Assembly (NCBI GenBank): GCA_020056205.1 | Contig: JAGVIF010000223.1 | Location: 1 to 7,026, forward strand | Origin: Lentisphaeria bacterium | Lineage (GTDB): Bacteria > Verrucomicrobiota > Lentisphaeria > Victivallales > GWF2-50-93 | Length of the DNA stretch: 7,026 nt | Direction: 5' to 3' | Part shown: positions 1-6,392 of the stretch, piece after piece | How the letters are laid out: the number at the start of each line of letters is the position of its first letter | How positions within the stretch are numbered: the first letter of the stretch is position 1 | Made by a program: the position numbers and the translations under genes | Notes under the pieces: model-generated | The model's input: the letters and a program-made list of their open reading frames with translations, nothing else | Told to the model about the DNA's origin: nothing | The model's database searches: none

Positions 1-38
1 TGGTGATATAGAGATTTAAAGATTTGGATATTTTTCAT

Positions 39-66
39 TCGATGTTGAATGTTCGATGTTCATAGT
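39..66. repeat. Heptamer tandem array, consensus TCGATGT
   Basis: Four consecutive 7-base units can be read: TCGATGT, TGAATGT, TCGATGT, TCATAGT. Units one and three are identical and the other two differ from them at two or three positions. Period-7 spacer repeats of this appearance are known in several bacterial lineages; function here is unknown. Confidence 0.6.
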
Positions 67-104
67 CTTTTCCATCTTACTTTTTCCCTTTTCCTTTCTA
101 CTTT

Positions 105-156
105 GAAACTGCCGTTGGAGTTCACAGCTTTAGCGTGTCTCTTTCTTGGCAGTTTC
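105..156. repeat. Inverted repeat with nested inner stem
   Basis: GAAACTGCC at 105-113 is perfectly complementary to GGCAGTTTC at 148-156. Inside the loop a second stem can form between CACAGCT (123-129) and AGCGTG (132-137) with a single bulged base. The nested, well-defined ends look like a palindromic interspersed element or a decayed transcript-end structure rather than random sequence. No transposase is nearby. Confidence 0.5.
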
Positions 157-160
157 TTAT

Positions 161-185
161 TGATAAAACTGCGAAAATCGCAGTT
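161..185 (-). terminator. Possible intrinsic terminator for the minus-strand operon
   Basis: Read on the minus strand, AACTGCGA pairs perfectly with TCGCAGTT across a TTT loop (167-185) and is followed by TTATCA. Counting the outer A-T pair as tail gives four T residues after a 7-bp stem. The stem is modest in GC and the T-tract short, and it lies about 190 bases past the methyltransferase stop. Its position and strand polarity fit the end of the transcript; on the plus strand no T-tract follows. Confidence 0.4.
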
Positions 186-190
186 CATCG

Positions 191-211
191 CTACTTTCTA
201 AATTCTACTTT
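191..211. repeat. Degenerate heptamer array, CTACTTT type
   Basis: Three 7-base units: CTACTTT, CTAAATT, CTACTTT. A further isolated CTACTTT occurs at 98-104, just before the 9-bp inverted repeat. The short length and low complexity make chance possible, but the same period as the array at 39-66 is notable. Confidence 0.4.
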
Positions 212-220
212 TTTCACTCC

Positions 221-260
221 GACACTTTGACACTTTGACACTTTGACACTCTGATACTCT
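221..260. repeat. Octamer tandem array, consensus GACACTTT
   Basis: Five consecutive 8-base units: GACACTTT three times exactly, then GACACTCT, then GATACTCT. Changes accumulate toward the right end, as expected when an array grows by slippage at one side. No protein or RNA function can be read from it. Confidence 0.8.
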
Positions 261-353
261 CGATCTTCCGAACTTCCCAATTGACTTAGCATTCGATCCC
301 GATCCCGACGCCGCCTCCGCCGTTGCTCCCACCAGCGTCATTGTATTTACGAA

Positions 354-379
354 TGCATGCGCTTAGTGCATGCACTTAG
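354..379. repeat. 13-base tandem duplication covering the methyltransferase stop codon
   Basis: Two adjacent 13-base units, TGCATGCGCTTAG (354-366) and TGCATGCACTTAG (367-379), differ at one position. The minus-strand TAA of the methyltransferase (378-376) lies in the second unit. The junction also forms a 10-base perfect palindrome, GTGCATGCAC, at 366-375. The duplication is outside the coding sequence except for the stop and the last base of the final sense codon. Confidence 0.75.
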
Positions 380-1323
380 ACAAGAACAGCCCTCACGGCA
401 TATCCTGTCAAAAGATGTATTTTCATATTAGATTCTTCCATTCCAAGTAGTTTAAAGGCTTTAATAAGTCCTAGGATTCTAAAAAATCCTATAAGACGCA
501 TTAGTGGAACGACCTGAATATCGTTAGAGATATTTTCTATTACAAATCCGTTCATTCCGAGGTAGTCAATAATATTTTTTCTTGTATAAATTGTGCTTGC
601 GGTCGGGCGATATAAATAAAGACGGCTCCCCAACATTCTTGAAATCAATCTGCCGCGGTCCCCAAAATTAAAAAACATGAAACCTCCGGGCCGTAAATGT
701 TTTCGTATATTTTTAAACACTAATGAAGGACGGGTTATATTTGACAAAGTAGCATAACACGTTATGGCATCGAAAGTATCCTGAAAAGGCCACTCTCCTT
801 CAAAATCGGCCTGAAAAACCTCTATCCCATACGTTTTCTTCGAATGAGATACCATCGCATGACTTATGTCCATGCCGCAAGCCTTATATCCCGCATCTGT
901 AAGGCACTTGACAAACAAGCCATCTGAACAGCCTAGGTCCAATACACGAGATCCCATAGGAAGATATCTCTTAATCCATTCCATCCTGAGTTGACATGTT
1001 TTTTTGCGGACATTGCTTTCTTCAAGGTATGAATAATAATTCAGCATTGTGGAAGTATCACACGATTTAAGGTTTTTGTGATCCCAGTATTCTTGCGCTT
1101 CGTAAATGATTTCCAAGCTCTCCTTTGTCAGCGAAGGGTTTTGATAGACCAAACCACATCCCGGGCATTTTACGAATTGGAACTGTTTGCCAAGGAAAGG
1201 CACGGAATATAATGCTATTCCATTATTTGCGCCACAACAATCGCATGTCCGCGCATTAAACTTCAGATTAGCAGTATCCAGTTGAGAAAAAGGACAGTCC
1301 ATGACAGGATTTGTTTTGTTCAT
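376..1323 (-). CDS. Class I SAM-dependent methyltransferase with N-terminal zinc ribbon
   Basis: 315 residues. The N-terminal part holds two cysteine pairs, C27-x-x-C30 and C53-x-x-C56, the second within CPGCGLVYQNP. This is the zinc-ribbon front end common to many glycan-locus methyltransferases. The Rossmann domain follows: motif I VLDLGCSDG at 127-135, GMD ending at the ribose-binding Asp152, QADFEGEWPF as the adenine-side loop, and LRPGG at 210-214. The roughly 100-residue C-terminal tail is hydrophobic and basic and unassigned. It is shorter than TylC3-type sugar C-methyltransferases (about 400 residues) and lacks their C-terminal domain, so O-, N- or C-methylation of a glycan or lipid are all open. 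I prefer the ATG at 1323-1321, which overlaps the radical SAM TGA as ATGA with GGGA about 9 bases upstream. An ATG at 1338 lies deeper in the upstream gene, and one at 1302 has no ribosome site. It is the last gene of the operon. Confidence 0.86.
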   Translation of the reverse strand: MNKTNPVMDCPFSQLDTANLKFNARTCDCCGANNGIALYSVPFLGKQFQFVKCPGCGLVYQNPSLTKESLEIIYEAQEYWDHKNLKSCDTSTMLNYYSYLEESNVRKKTCQLRMEWIKRYLPMGSRVLDLGCSDGLFVKCLTDAGYKACGMDISHAMVSHSKKTYGIEVFQADFEGEWPFQDTFDAITCYATLSNITRPSLVFKNIRKHLRPGGFMFFNFGDRGRLISRMLGSRLYLYRPTASTIYTRKNIIDYLGMNGFVIENISNDIQVVPLMRLIGFFRILGLIKAFKLLGMEESNMKIHLLTGYAVRAVLV

Positions 1324-2999
1324 GTTTTTAAATCCCATCCGTTTTTTGTTTTCGTTCCAAGCATCCCGTTTGTCGGAAGCTGGAAAGGGACATTCAACTC
1401 TTCAAATTTTCTGCGTTTTTTTAAGTAATAGAGATGGTAATTCTTGTCAAAACGTTTTCTAAACCACCACCAGTAATTTTTCGCGTATGTTGCGGCGTCT
1501 TTATCGCGAATGGCGATCATCAAATCCAATATTGTAATAAAAAGACGAAATGGCGCCATCCAAAATATTTTATAGACTTTCATATTAATCAATTTTCGCC
1601 TGGCCGCAGGGCTTAAAAAACTCATCAACCTGAACATGACACGGTAACCGTTCAGGAGACGCAGCCGCTTTTGATCGATAACAACGGAGCCGCCGGCCAT
1701 GTAATTATCATGTAACCCTTCCTGAAGTCTACGGACCTCCCTCTCATTCAAATCACCACAATTCATGCCGTGCTTAATCAACTCCGTGCTAGGCATATAG
1801 GAAATCATAAAAGGAGCAATCCTGTAACAGTATTTCAATGGTTGGATGAATTCCGCAAAACCCATCAATTCTTTCCTGAATGATTCAATAGTTTCATCTT
1901 CTGAGAGAGGAAAAACGCTTCCGTCTTGCGCCGCTTTAGGAAGTCTTGGCAAACCCAAAATGTAATCATAAGCATAATATTGGCCGACACGTTCAAGAAT
2001 ATCAGTGGCTTTTTGAATATCTTCATTGGATTCAATCCTATTAACAACAATATTTCGTACTTTTTCGTCCCAGCATTCAATTCCTATCTGAATAGCAAAA
2101 CAACCTGCTTCCTTCATCGCTCTTACCGAAGGCTCAGTGATAAGCAATGGATGGCTGAAACATCTAAAAGGCAGTTTTATTTCCGTCTTATAGCGATTAA
2201 AAAATTCTATTGTCCATTCTTCATTCGCAGACATTACAGGCTGACGAAAATCGATCCATTCAGATTTGTACTTGGTAATATGTGTTTTGATTTCATCTAT
2301 AAGTGTGTCCGGCGACTGTTGCCTGACCCTTTTCCCTTTCAATCTCTTTGCTTCTTTTCCCAGAAAAGAAAGAGAACAATAGCTGCAGTCGTAAGGACAC
2401 CCCCTCGCAGGGCAGGAGAGATATGAATATGCCAAAGGCACATGGGGGGCAAAAAGCTCCTTGTCAATAGTAGGCAGGCTATTGAGATCCTCTATCAATG
2501 GGCGGCATTCATTTTTGATCAGCTTTCCATTTTCAAGACGAAACCATATATTTCTGACGGAATAGTCTATTTGCTTCTTATCAATACTGTTACAAAGCTC
2601 CAATAGCGGATATTCTCCTTCGCTCATACATATCATATCAACCGTCGAACTGTCAGATAACAGTACTTCTTCCGGCGCGGAATGCGGATGAATTCCGCCA
2701 AAAATAACCGGAACTCTGTAGTATTTTTTCAGGTCTTCCGCAAGAGAACGCATTTCCTGGTATTGTATTGTCTGAACATGGAATCCCACTAAGTCAGGTT
2801 CAAGCTCTATTATCCTTTGCAAGACCAAATCACGCTGAGCCAACAATCTGTGCAGCCACTTGATACATAAATAATTTTTATCGTCAAATAGCGACTGATC
2901 ATAAACAAGCTCAACTTCATGCCCATGTTTCTTCAACATCGCTGAGAGCGCCTGAAGCGCTATATTTTCCCATCCGATTGCAACGAAAACACATTTCAT
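1320..2999 (-). CDS. B12-binding-domain radical SAM protein
   Basis: 559 residues. Residues 1-140 form a Rossmann-like domain of the cobalamin-binding type, with a VIFGGIHPHSAPEEVL segment at 98-113 and a C-x-SEGEYPLLEL segment near 124-135. Both are usual in BchE/Elp3-like class B radical SAM proteins. The radical SAM core follows from about 190, with the cluster-binding motif C201-x3-C205-x2-C208 in GCPYDCSYCSL. A QIGIECWDE strand near 305 fits the later part of the barrel. From about 430 to the end is a basic, aromatic-rich tail (NYWWWFRKRF near 516) that I cannot assign. The canonical DxHxxG lower-ligand motif is not visible in the N-terminal domain, so cobalamin may be bound without a histidine ligand or not at all. 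Such proteins often methylate unactivated carbons or phosphorus, or do other radical chemistry; modification of a sugar or lipid is inference from context. It starts 4 bases after the glycosyltransferase stop. Confidence 0.85.
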   Translation of the reverse strand: MKCVFVAIGWENIALQALSAMLKKHGHEVELVYDQSLFDDKNYLCIKWLHRLLAQRDLVLQRIIELEPDLVGFHVQTIQYQEMRSLAEDLKKYYRVPVIFGGIHPHSAPEEVLLSDSSTVDMICMSEGEYPLLELCNSIDKKQIDYSVRNIWFRLENGKLIKNECRPLIEDLNSLPTIDKELFAPHVPLAYSYLSCPARGCPYDCSYCSLSFLGKEAKRLKGKRVRQQSPDTLIDEIKTHITKYKSEWIDFRQPVMSANEEWTIEFFNRYKTEIKLPFRCFSHPLLITEPSVRAMKEAGCFAIQIGIECWDEKVRNIVVNRIESNEDIQKATDILERVGQYYAYDYILGLPRLPKAAQDGSVFPLSEDETIESFRKELMGFAEFIQPLKYCYRIAPFMISYMPSTELIKHGMNCGDLNEREVRRLQEGLHDNYMAGGSVVIDQKRLRLLNGYRVMFRLMSFLSPAARRKLINMKVYKIFWMAPFRLFITILDLMIAIRDKDAATYAKNYWWWFRKRFDKNYHLYYLKKRRKFEELNVPFQLPTNGMLGTKTKNGWDLKT

Positions 3000-3003
3000 A
3001 ATA

Positions 3004-3738
3004 TCATTTTTTTTCCTTTCTTATGAGAAAGAAGAATTTAATCATTTCAAAAAAAGTCTGTAAAATGACAACAGTCTTGACGCACGTTGATTTTCCGTAT
3101 ATGCGTCTTTTCATTTTAGAAGGCACTTCTGCTATGATTAGCTGTTTTTGCTTTGCCCGTATTAGTATCTCAACAAGCCAAAACAGGCTTGTGCTTTGAA
3201 AATCAATTAGGTTACTGGTAAATAAATCCCTTCTGTAAACCTGTATCCAGTTGACATCTTCCACGCCGATATTAAAAAGCAGCGGAATAAAAATCCTATT
3301 GTAAACAAATGAGGCAAACCTTGCGAACCTGCTATAGCCCGTTCTTTCAATGCGTACGCCAACAATTATATCACAAACATTCATCCGGGGCAGGTAAGCA
3401 TCAATATCTTCAGTATCTAGGGGATTATCAATGGGGACAAAAATAATGTAGTCCTTCGTAGCATATCTTATTCCGGTTTTGAAAGCGGCGCCACACCCCC
3501 TGTTGCGATCATGGTGGATAACTTGTATATTTTCAAAGCGGCTGTCTAGCCTGTCGGCGATTACCCCCGTTTCATCCTTCGAGTCATCATTGATGACTAT
3601 TATCTCAAAATCAAGGCCTGTTTTTTGAAATGCGTCATGCGTTTTAAGGACAGCGGTTTCTATGCCTTCTTCCTCATTGAAAGCAGGCATTATAACGGAT
3701 ATACTGCCCTTGTTCTTATTTATAGAAGTTTTTGACAA
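3004..3738 (-). CDS. Family 2 glycosyltransferase (DPM1/polyprenyl-phosphate type fold)
   Basis: 244 residues. The GT-A fold begins ISVIMPAFNEEEG at 13-25, the classic GT2 opening. It continues with N50-D-D-S53 where most members have NDGS or DDGS, then HDRNRGCGAAFKTG at 76-89, typical of dolichol/polyprenyl-phosphate sugar synthases. IDNPLD at 103-108 stands at the metal-binding position, where DAD or DGD is usual. RRIYGKST at 211-218 matches the R-x-x-G-x-S acceptor-loop motif. The C-terminus has one hydrophobic stretch (about 222-239) followed by a basic tail, suggesting membrane association without the multi-helix domain of GtrB-like proteins. It could charge a lipid carrier or extend a glycan; donor and acceptor cannot be read from sequence. 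The start is TTG at 3738, overlapping the aminotransferase by 23 bases with no good Shine-Dalgarno. The first in-frame ATG (residue 17) lies inside the conserved first strand, so it cannot be the start. Confidence 0.86.
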   Translation of the reverse strand: MSKTSINKNKGSISVIMPAFNEEEGIETAVLKTHDAFQKTGLDFEIIVINDDSKDETGVIADRLDSRFENIQVIHHDRNRGCGAAFKTGIRYATKDYIIFVPIDNPLDTEDIDAYLPRMNVCDIIVGVRIERTGYSRFARFASFVYNRIFIPLLFNIGVEDVNWIQVYRRDLFTSNLIDFQSTSLFWLVEILIRAKQKQLIIAEVPSKMKRRIYGKSTCVKTVVILQTFFEMIKFFFLIRKEKK

Positions 3739-4822
3739 TTTGCGTTGCTTCGTCTATTTGAGCATCTGTTATTTCGGGAAACATTGGGAGTGACAATATT
3801 CTATCGGCCAGCTTTTCGGCAACCGGACAAATCCCTTTTCCGAATCCAAGAGATTCGTATGCTTTATGTAAGTGAAGGGGTGTCGGGTAATGGATTCCGC
3901 ATTGTACCCCTTCCGCGTTGAGATATTGCATAAGCTCGGAGCGCCGTTCACATTGGATTACAAAGAGATGGAAAACATTTTCGGCGGATTTACCGCGATC
4001 AAAAACGGGGGGCGCGACTTCTTTAATACAGCTCAAGGCATCCGCATACCTGCAGGCGGCGCGGAAACGACGGTCATTCCATTCATCAATGAAATCCGCT
4101 TTCACATTTAAAACAGCCGCCTGAATGGTGTCTAACCTGGAGTTATATCCGGAAATATCATGAACATACTTCTTTAATGAGCCGCAATTTCCCAGCAATC
4201 TTATCTTTTCCGCAATCTTCAAATCATTAGTGGCAACCATTCCGCCATCGCCAAAACAACCCAAATTTTTCCCGGGATAAAAACTAAAGCATCCGACAGC
4301 TCCAAAACTTCCGGTACGTTGGCCCTTCCACATGGCTCCATGTGATTGACAGGCATCTTCAATAATAAATAATTTATATTTTTCGGCAAAGGCTTTAATG
4401 GCATCCATGTCTGTGCTTCGCCCATAAAGGTGCACCGGCATAATGGCCTTCGTTTTGTCCGATACCTTTTTCTCCGCATCTTTAATGTCTATGAGATATG
4501 TTTCAGGCTCAACATCAACCGGGACAATGCCCATTCCCAGATCAAATGCGCCGGATGCGGAAGAAATGAAAGTATTGGCCGGAATCAGTATTTCATCTCC
4601 CTTCTTCAACCCCAGGGCCCTGCACGAAAGCCATAATGCGTCAGTGCCGCTGGCTACGCCAACACATTCTTTTACGCCAAGATATTTTGCAAATCGCTTT
4701 TCAAAACGTTCGACTTCCGTGCCTAAAATAAAAGAGGACGACGAACAAACATTTTTGATGGCCTTCTCAAAAGCGTCATGATGCCTGGCATATTGTTGTT
4801 TAAGATCGACAAATGGAATCAT
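3716..4822 (-). CDS. DegT/DnrJ/EryC1/StrS-family PLP aminotransferase, WlbC/WbpE-like
   Basis: 368 residues, the normal size for sugar aminotransferases of this family. The start MIPFVDLKQQY is the standard opening. Motifs in order: G59-T-D-A for phosphate binding, E155-D156-A-C-Q-S-H-G with Asp156 for the PLP pyridine nitrogen, SFYPGKNLG with Lys185 as the Schiff-base lysine, GDGG at 191-194, and a C-terminal HYPTPLHLH segment. All catalytic residues expected of an active enzyme are present. The role is transfer of an amino group, probably from glutamate, to a 3-keto sugar nucleotide made by the Gfo/Idh/MocA enzyme. The frame stays open upstream to 4987, but that extension overlaps the acyltransferase and matches nothing in the family. 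The ATG at 4822-4820 overlaps the acyltransferase TGA as ATGA and has GGAGAG 9 bases upstream. Other 3- or 4-keto sugar aminotransferases look similar, so substrate is inferred from the gene set. Confidence 0.9.
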   Translation of the reverse strand: MIPFVDLKQQYARHHDAFEKAIKNVCSSSSFILGTEVERFEKRFAKYLGVKECVGVASGTDALWLSCRALGLKKGDEILIPANTFISSASGAFDLGMGIVPVDVEPETYLIDIKDAEKKVSDKTKAIMPVHLYGRSTDMDAIKAFAEKYKLFIIEDACQSHGAMWKGQRTGSFGAVGCFSFYPGKNLGCFGDGGMVATNDLKIAEKIRLLGNCGSLKKYVHDISGYNSRLDTIQAAVLNVKADFIDEWNDRRFRAACRYADALSCIKEVAPPVFDRGKSAENVFHLFVIQCERRSELMQYLNAEGVQCGIHYPTPLHLHKAYESLGFGKGICPVAEKLADRILSLPMFPEITDAQIDEATQIVKNFYK

Positions 4823-5340
4823 TGCGGAATTCTCTCCTTTAATTCCCCGCCAAGACAACATTCCGCAGGCGGCAACAATCGTATGATTTTCGCCGGAACC
4901 CCGGCAATAACAGCGTGAGGCGGCGCTGATTTCAAAACAACGCTGCCCGCTCCTATCACAGCGCCCTCCCCAATTTCCACGCCGCACATTATAACGGAAC
5001 CGGTTCCTATGCTTGCCCCCTTTCTAACTATTATCCCTTCACAAAGCCATTTTCCGGAAGCGGCCTTTTCCGCAGTGGGATACCGGTCATTAATAAAATT
5101 TACATTGTGCCCTATGAAAACATCGTCTTCTATGGTAACATTGGAACAAATAAATGAGTGAGACTGCACTCTTACACGCTTCCCTATTGTTACATCCCGT
5201 TGGACTTCCACAAAAGTCCCGATACGCGAGTTATCTCCGATTCTGCAGCCATAGAGATTGGCATGCCCGTGAACAATGACATCCCTGCCAAACACAACAT
5301 CCTTCGAAATTGTCGAAAATTTCCCTATTTTTGTTTTCAT
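4819..5340 (-). CDS. Hexapeptide-repeat N-acetyltransferase, WlbB/WbpD-like
   Basis: 173 residues built mostly of imperfect hexapeptide repeats ([I/V]-G-x-x-x-x), the signature of left-handed beta-helix acyltransferases, running from about residue 5 to 150. Examples are RIGDNSRIGTFV near 33-44, TIGKRV near 51 and a second block, SIGTGSVIMCGVEIGEGAV, at 110-128. The repeats are broken by a loop at 82-100 holding FINDRYP, a sequence typical of WlbB/WbpD-type enzymes. From memory, an Asn in this region is the residue discussed for catalysis in Bordetella WlbB; Asn84 is the candidate here. The C-terminal AGVPAK turn is the usual end of the acetyl-CoA site. The expected reaction is transfer of acetyl from acetyl-CoA to the 3-amino group made by the DegT enzyme. 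It would be a soluble trimer. It starts 4 bases after the dehydrogenase stop with no clear Shine-Dalgarno, and its TGA overlaps the next ATG (ATGA). Confidence 0.87.
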   Translation of the reverse strand: MKTKIGKFSTISKDVVFGRDVIVHGHANLYGCRIGDNSRIGTFVEVQRDVTIGKRVRVQSHSFICSNVTIEDDVFIGHNVNFINDRYPTAEKAASGKWLCEGIIVRKGASIGTGSVIMCGVEIGEGAVIGAGSVVLKSAPPHAVIAGVPAKIIRLLPPAECCLGGELKERIPQ

Positions 5341-5344
5341 TGCA

Positions 5345-6379
5345 TTAATTATTCACAAGTTGTCTTGCGCCCCTGGAATTTAAAGATTTTTGGATGGCGA
5401 CAAGTGTTTTTGTCATATCTACGGCATATCTTCCGTCCGGAATAATTGAAGTTCCATCTAATACATATTTAACAAAAGCGTCCACCATTTCTTTGAGCGG
5501 CTCAGATTGCTTAATGGCAGGGCTTATTATATCTCCATCTCTTAAGAGAAAACGGAAATTCCCAAAATTTGGAGCAACGCTTTCCGCCGGTGATATGCCT
5601 TTCTGAAAAATACGTATTGGCTCTAAGTCATTCAAATCATCGAACTCGACCCTTGCCTTTTGCCCGATAATCCTAACTGTTCGCTCCTTATTAGAATCTA
5701 CCCAGCTTACATGGATTTGTCCGATTATTCCGTCCGGATAATAAAGTGTGATAAAAGCGACATCACAATGCTTAAAACCGAGAGGTGTCGAAGCGGCCGC
5801 GGAAACCTCAATTGGATTCGCTCCCACTATAAAATTCATAATTGAAATATCGTGAGGCGCCAGATCCCAGACAGCGTCAACATCCTCCCTGACAAGCCCC
5901 ATATGAGTGCGGGCGCTCGTAAGATAATAGATTCTTCCTAAAGTCCCGGCGCGGCTTAATTCTCCAAGATATTTTACGCATTTGTTGAAAAGGAAAGTGA
6001 ACCCTACCATCAATTTTTTATTATGCGCTGCAGCCAATTCGCATAATTCTTCGCTTTCTTCAACATGTAATGTCAGGGGTTTTTCCGACAATACATGCTT
6101 GCCGGAGGATAACGCCTGTTTTACTAAGGCATAATGGGTGGAAGCCGGCGTGGCAATTACAACTGCTTCCACATCCCTATCCAGTAAAATTTTTGAAATG
6201 TCTGTCGTAAGCAGGCAGCGTTCGGGAAGAATATTTTGTATCTTGTCAAACTTATGCTCGTCAATATCACAGACGTATTTCATCTCTACATCAGAATGAT
6301 TAATAAAATTTCTGCATAAGTTAGGACCCCAGTGGCCTATCCCAATTACTGCAATATTTAATTTCCGGCCGGCAACCAT
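5345..6379 (-). CDS. Gfo/Idh/MocA family NAD-dependent dehydrogenase, WlbA/WbpB-like (UDP-N-acetylhexosaminuronate 3-dehydrogenase)
   Basis: 344 residues, normal for the family. An N-terminal Rossmann fold carries G13-x-G15-x-x-G18 within VIGIGHWGPN, then ATPA at 76-79, and the hallmark E99-K100-P101 whose Lys is catalytic in this family. A C-terminal sheet domain contains D172-x-x-P-H176-D177. The GHWGPNL form of the nucleotide loop is common in WlbA/WbpB-type enzymes, which oxidise C3 of UDP-GlcNAcA using NAD+. The assignment rests mainly on the neighbours: an acyltransferase and a DegT aminotransferase follow at once, as in wlbABC. I place the start at the ATG at 6379-6377, which has GGAGAG 5 bases upstream. 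An in-frame ATG at 6406 would overlap the upstream gene and has AAGAAG directly against it, too close to serve as a ribosome site. With the chosen start, 13 bases separate it from the upstream stop. A different 3-ketosugar route remains possible. Confidence 0.85.
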   Translation of the reverse strand: MVAGRKLNIAVIGIGHWGPNLCRNFINHSDVEMKYVCDIDEHKFDKIQNILPERCLLTTDISKILLDRDVEAVVIATPASTHYALVKQALSSGKHVLSEKPLTLHVEESEELCELAAAHNKKLMVGFTFLFNKCVKYLGELSRAGTLGRIYYLTSARTHMGLVREDVDAVWDLAPHDISIMNFIVGANPIEVSAAASTPLGFKHCDVAFITLYYPDGIIGQIHVSWVDSNKERTVRIIGQKARVEFDDLNDLEPIRIFQKGISPAESVAPNFGNFRFLLRDGDIISPAIKQSEPLKEMVDAFVKYVLDGTSIIPDGRYAVDMTKTLVAIQKSLNSRGARQLVNN

Positions 6380-6390
6380 AGGAACTCTCC
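6380..6390 (-). promoter_or_regulatory. Ribosome binding site deciding the dehydrogenase start
   Basis: On the minus strand GGAGAG sits 5 bases before the ATG at 6379. It is the best Shine-Dalgarno match at any gene start here and supports the shorter 344-residue product over a 353-residue version starting at 6406. No promoter is visible in the 13-base gap. Confidence 0.6.
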
Positions 6391-6392
6391 GC

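Larger units (their letters stand above)
1..375. other. Non-coding spacer rich in short tandem repeats
   Basis: No open frame of useful length exists on either strand between the left edge and the methyltransferase stop. The stretch holds pyrimidine-rich plus-strand tracts (for example 65-104 and 191-220), several degenerate short tandem arrays of different period, two inverted repeats and a small GC-rich patch (295-335). There is no recognisable tRNA, riboswitch or promoter for a rightward gene. It most likely separates this operon from the next unit to the left. The individual repeats are listed separately. Confidence 0.75.

Noticed and set aside
105..156. Inverted repeat considered as the ends of an insertion sequence or a MITE
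   Set aside because: Only 52 bases long, no transposase, and no target-site duplication outside the arms; kept only as a stem structure.
221..260. Octamer array considered as a CRISPR or as replication iterons
   Set aside because: Units are contiguous 8-mers with no spacers, so it is not a CRISPR. No replication initiator gene or AT-rich melting region with DnaA boxes is visible, so an origin is unsupported.
1926..2426. Plus-strand open frame of 166 codons opposite the radical SAM gene
   Set aside because: The minus-strand frame has clear conserved motifs across this stretch; the plus-strand product has no recognisable motif and is antisense shadow.
4430..4781. Two overlapping plus-strand open frames opposite the aminotransferase
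   Set aside because: They sit over conserved aminotransferase coding sequence, have low-complexity products and no ribosome sites.
4823..4987. N-terminal extension of the aminotransferase frame up to 4987
   Set aside because: It overlaps the acyltransferase, is Cys/Arg/Gly-rich with no family match, and the ATG at 4822 has the standard MIPFVDL opening, a ribosome site and an ATGA junction.
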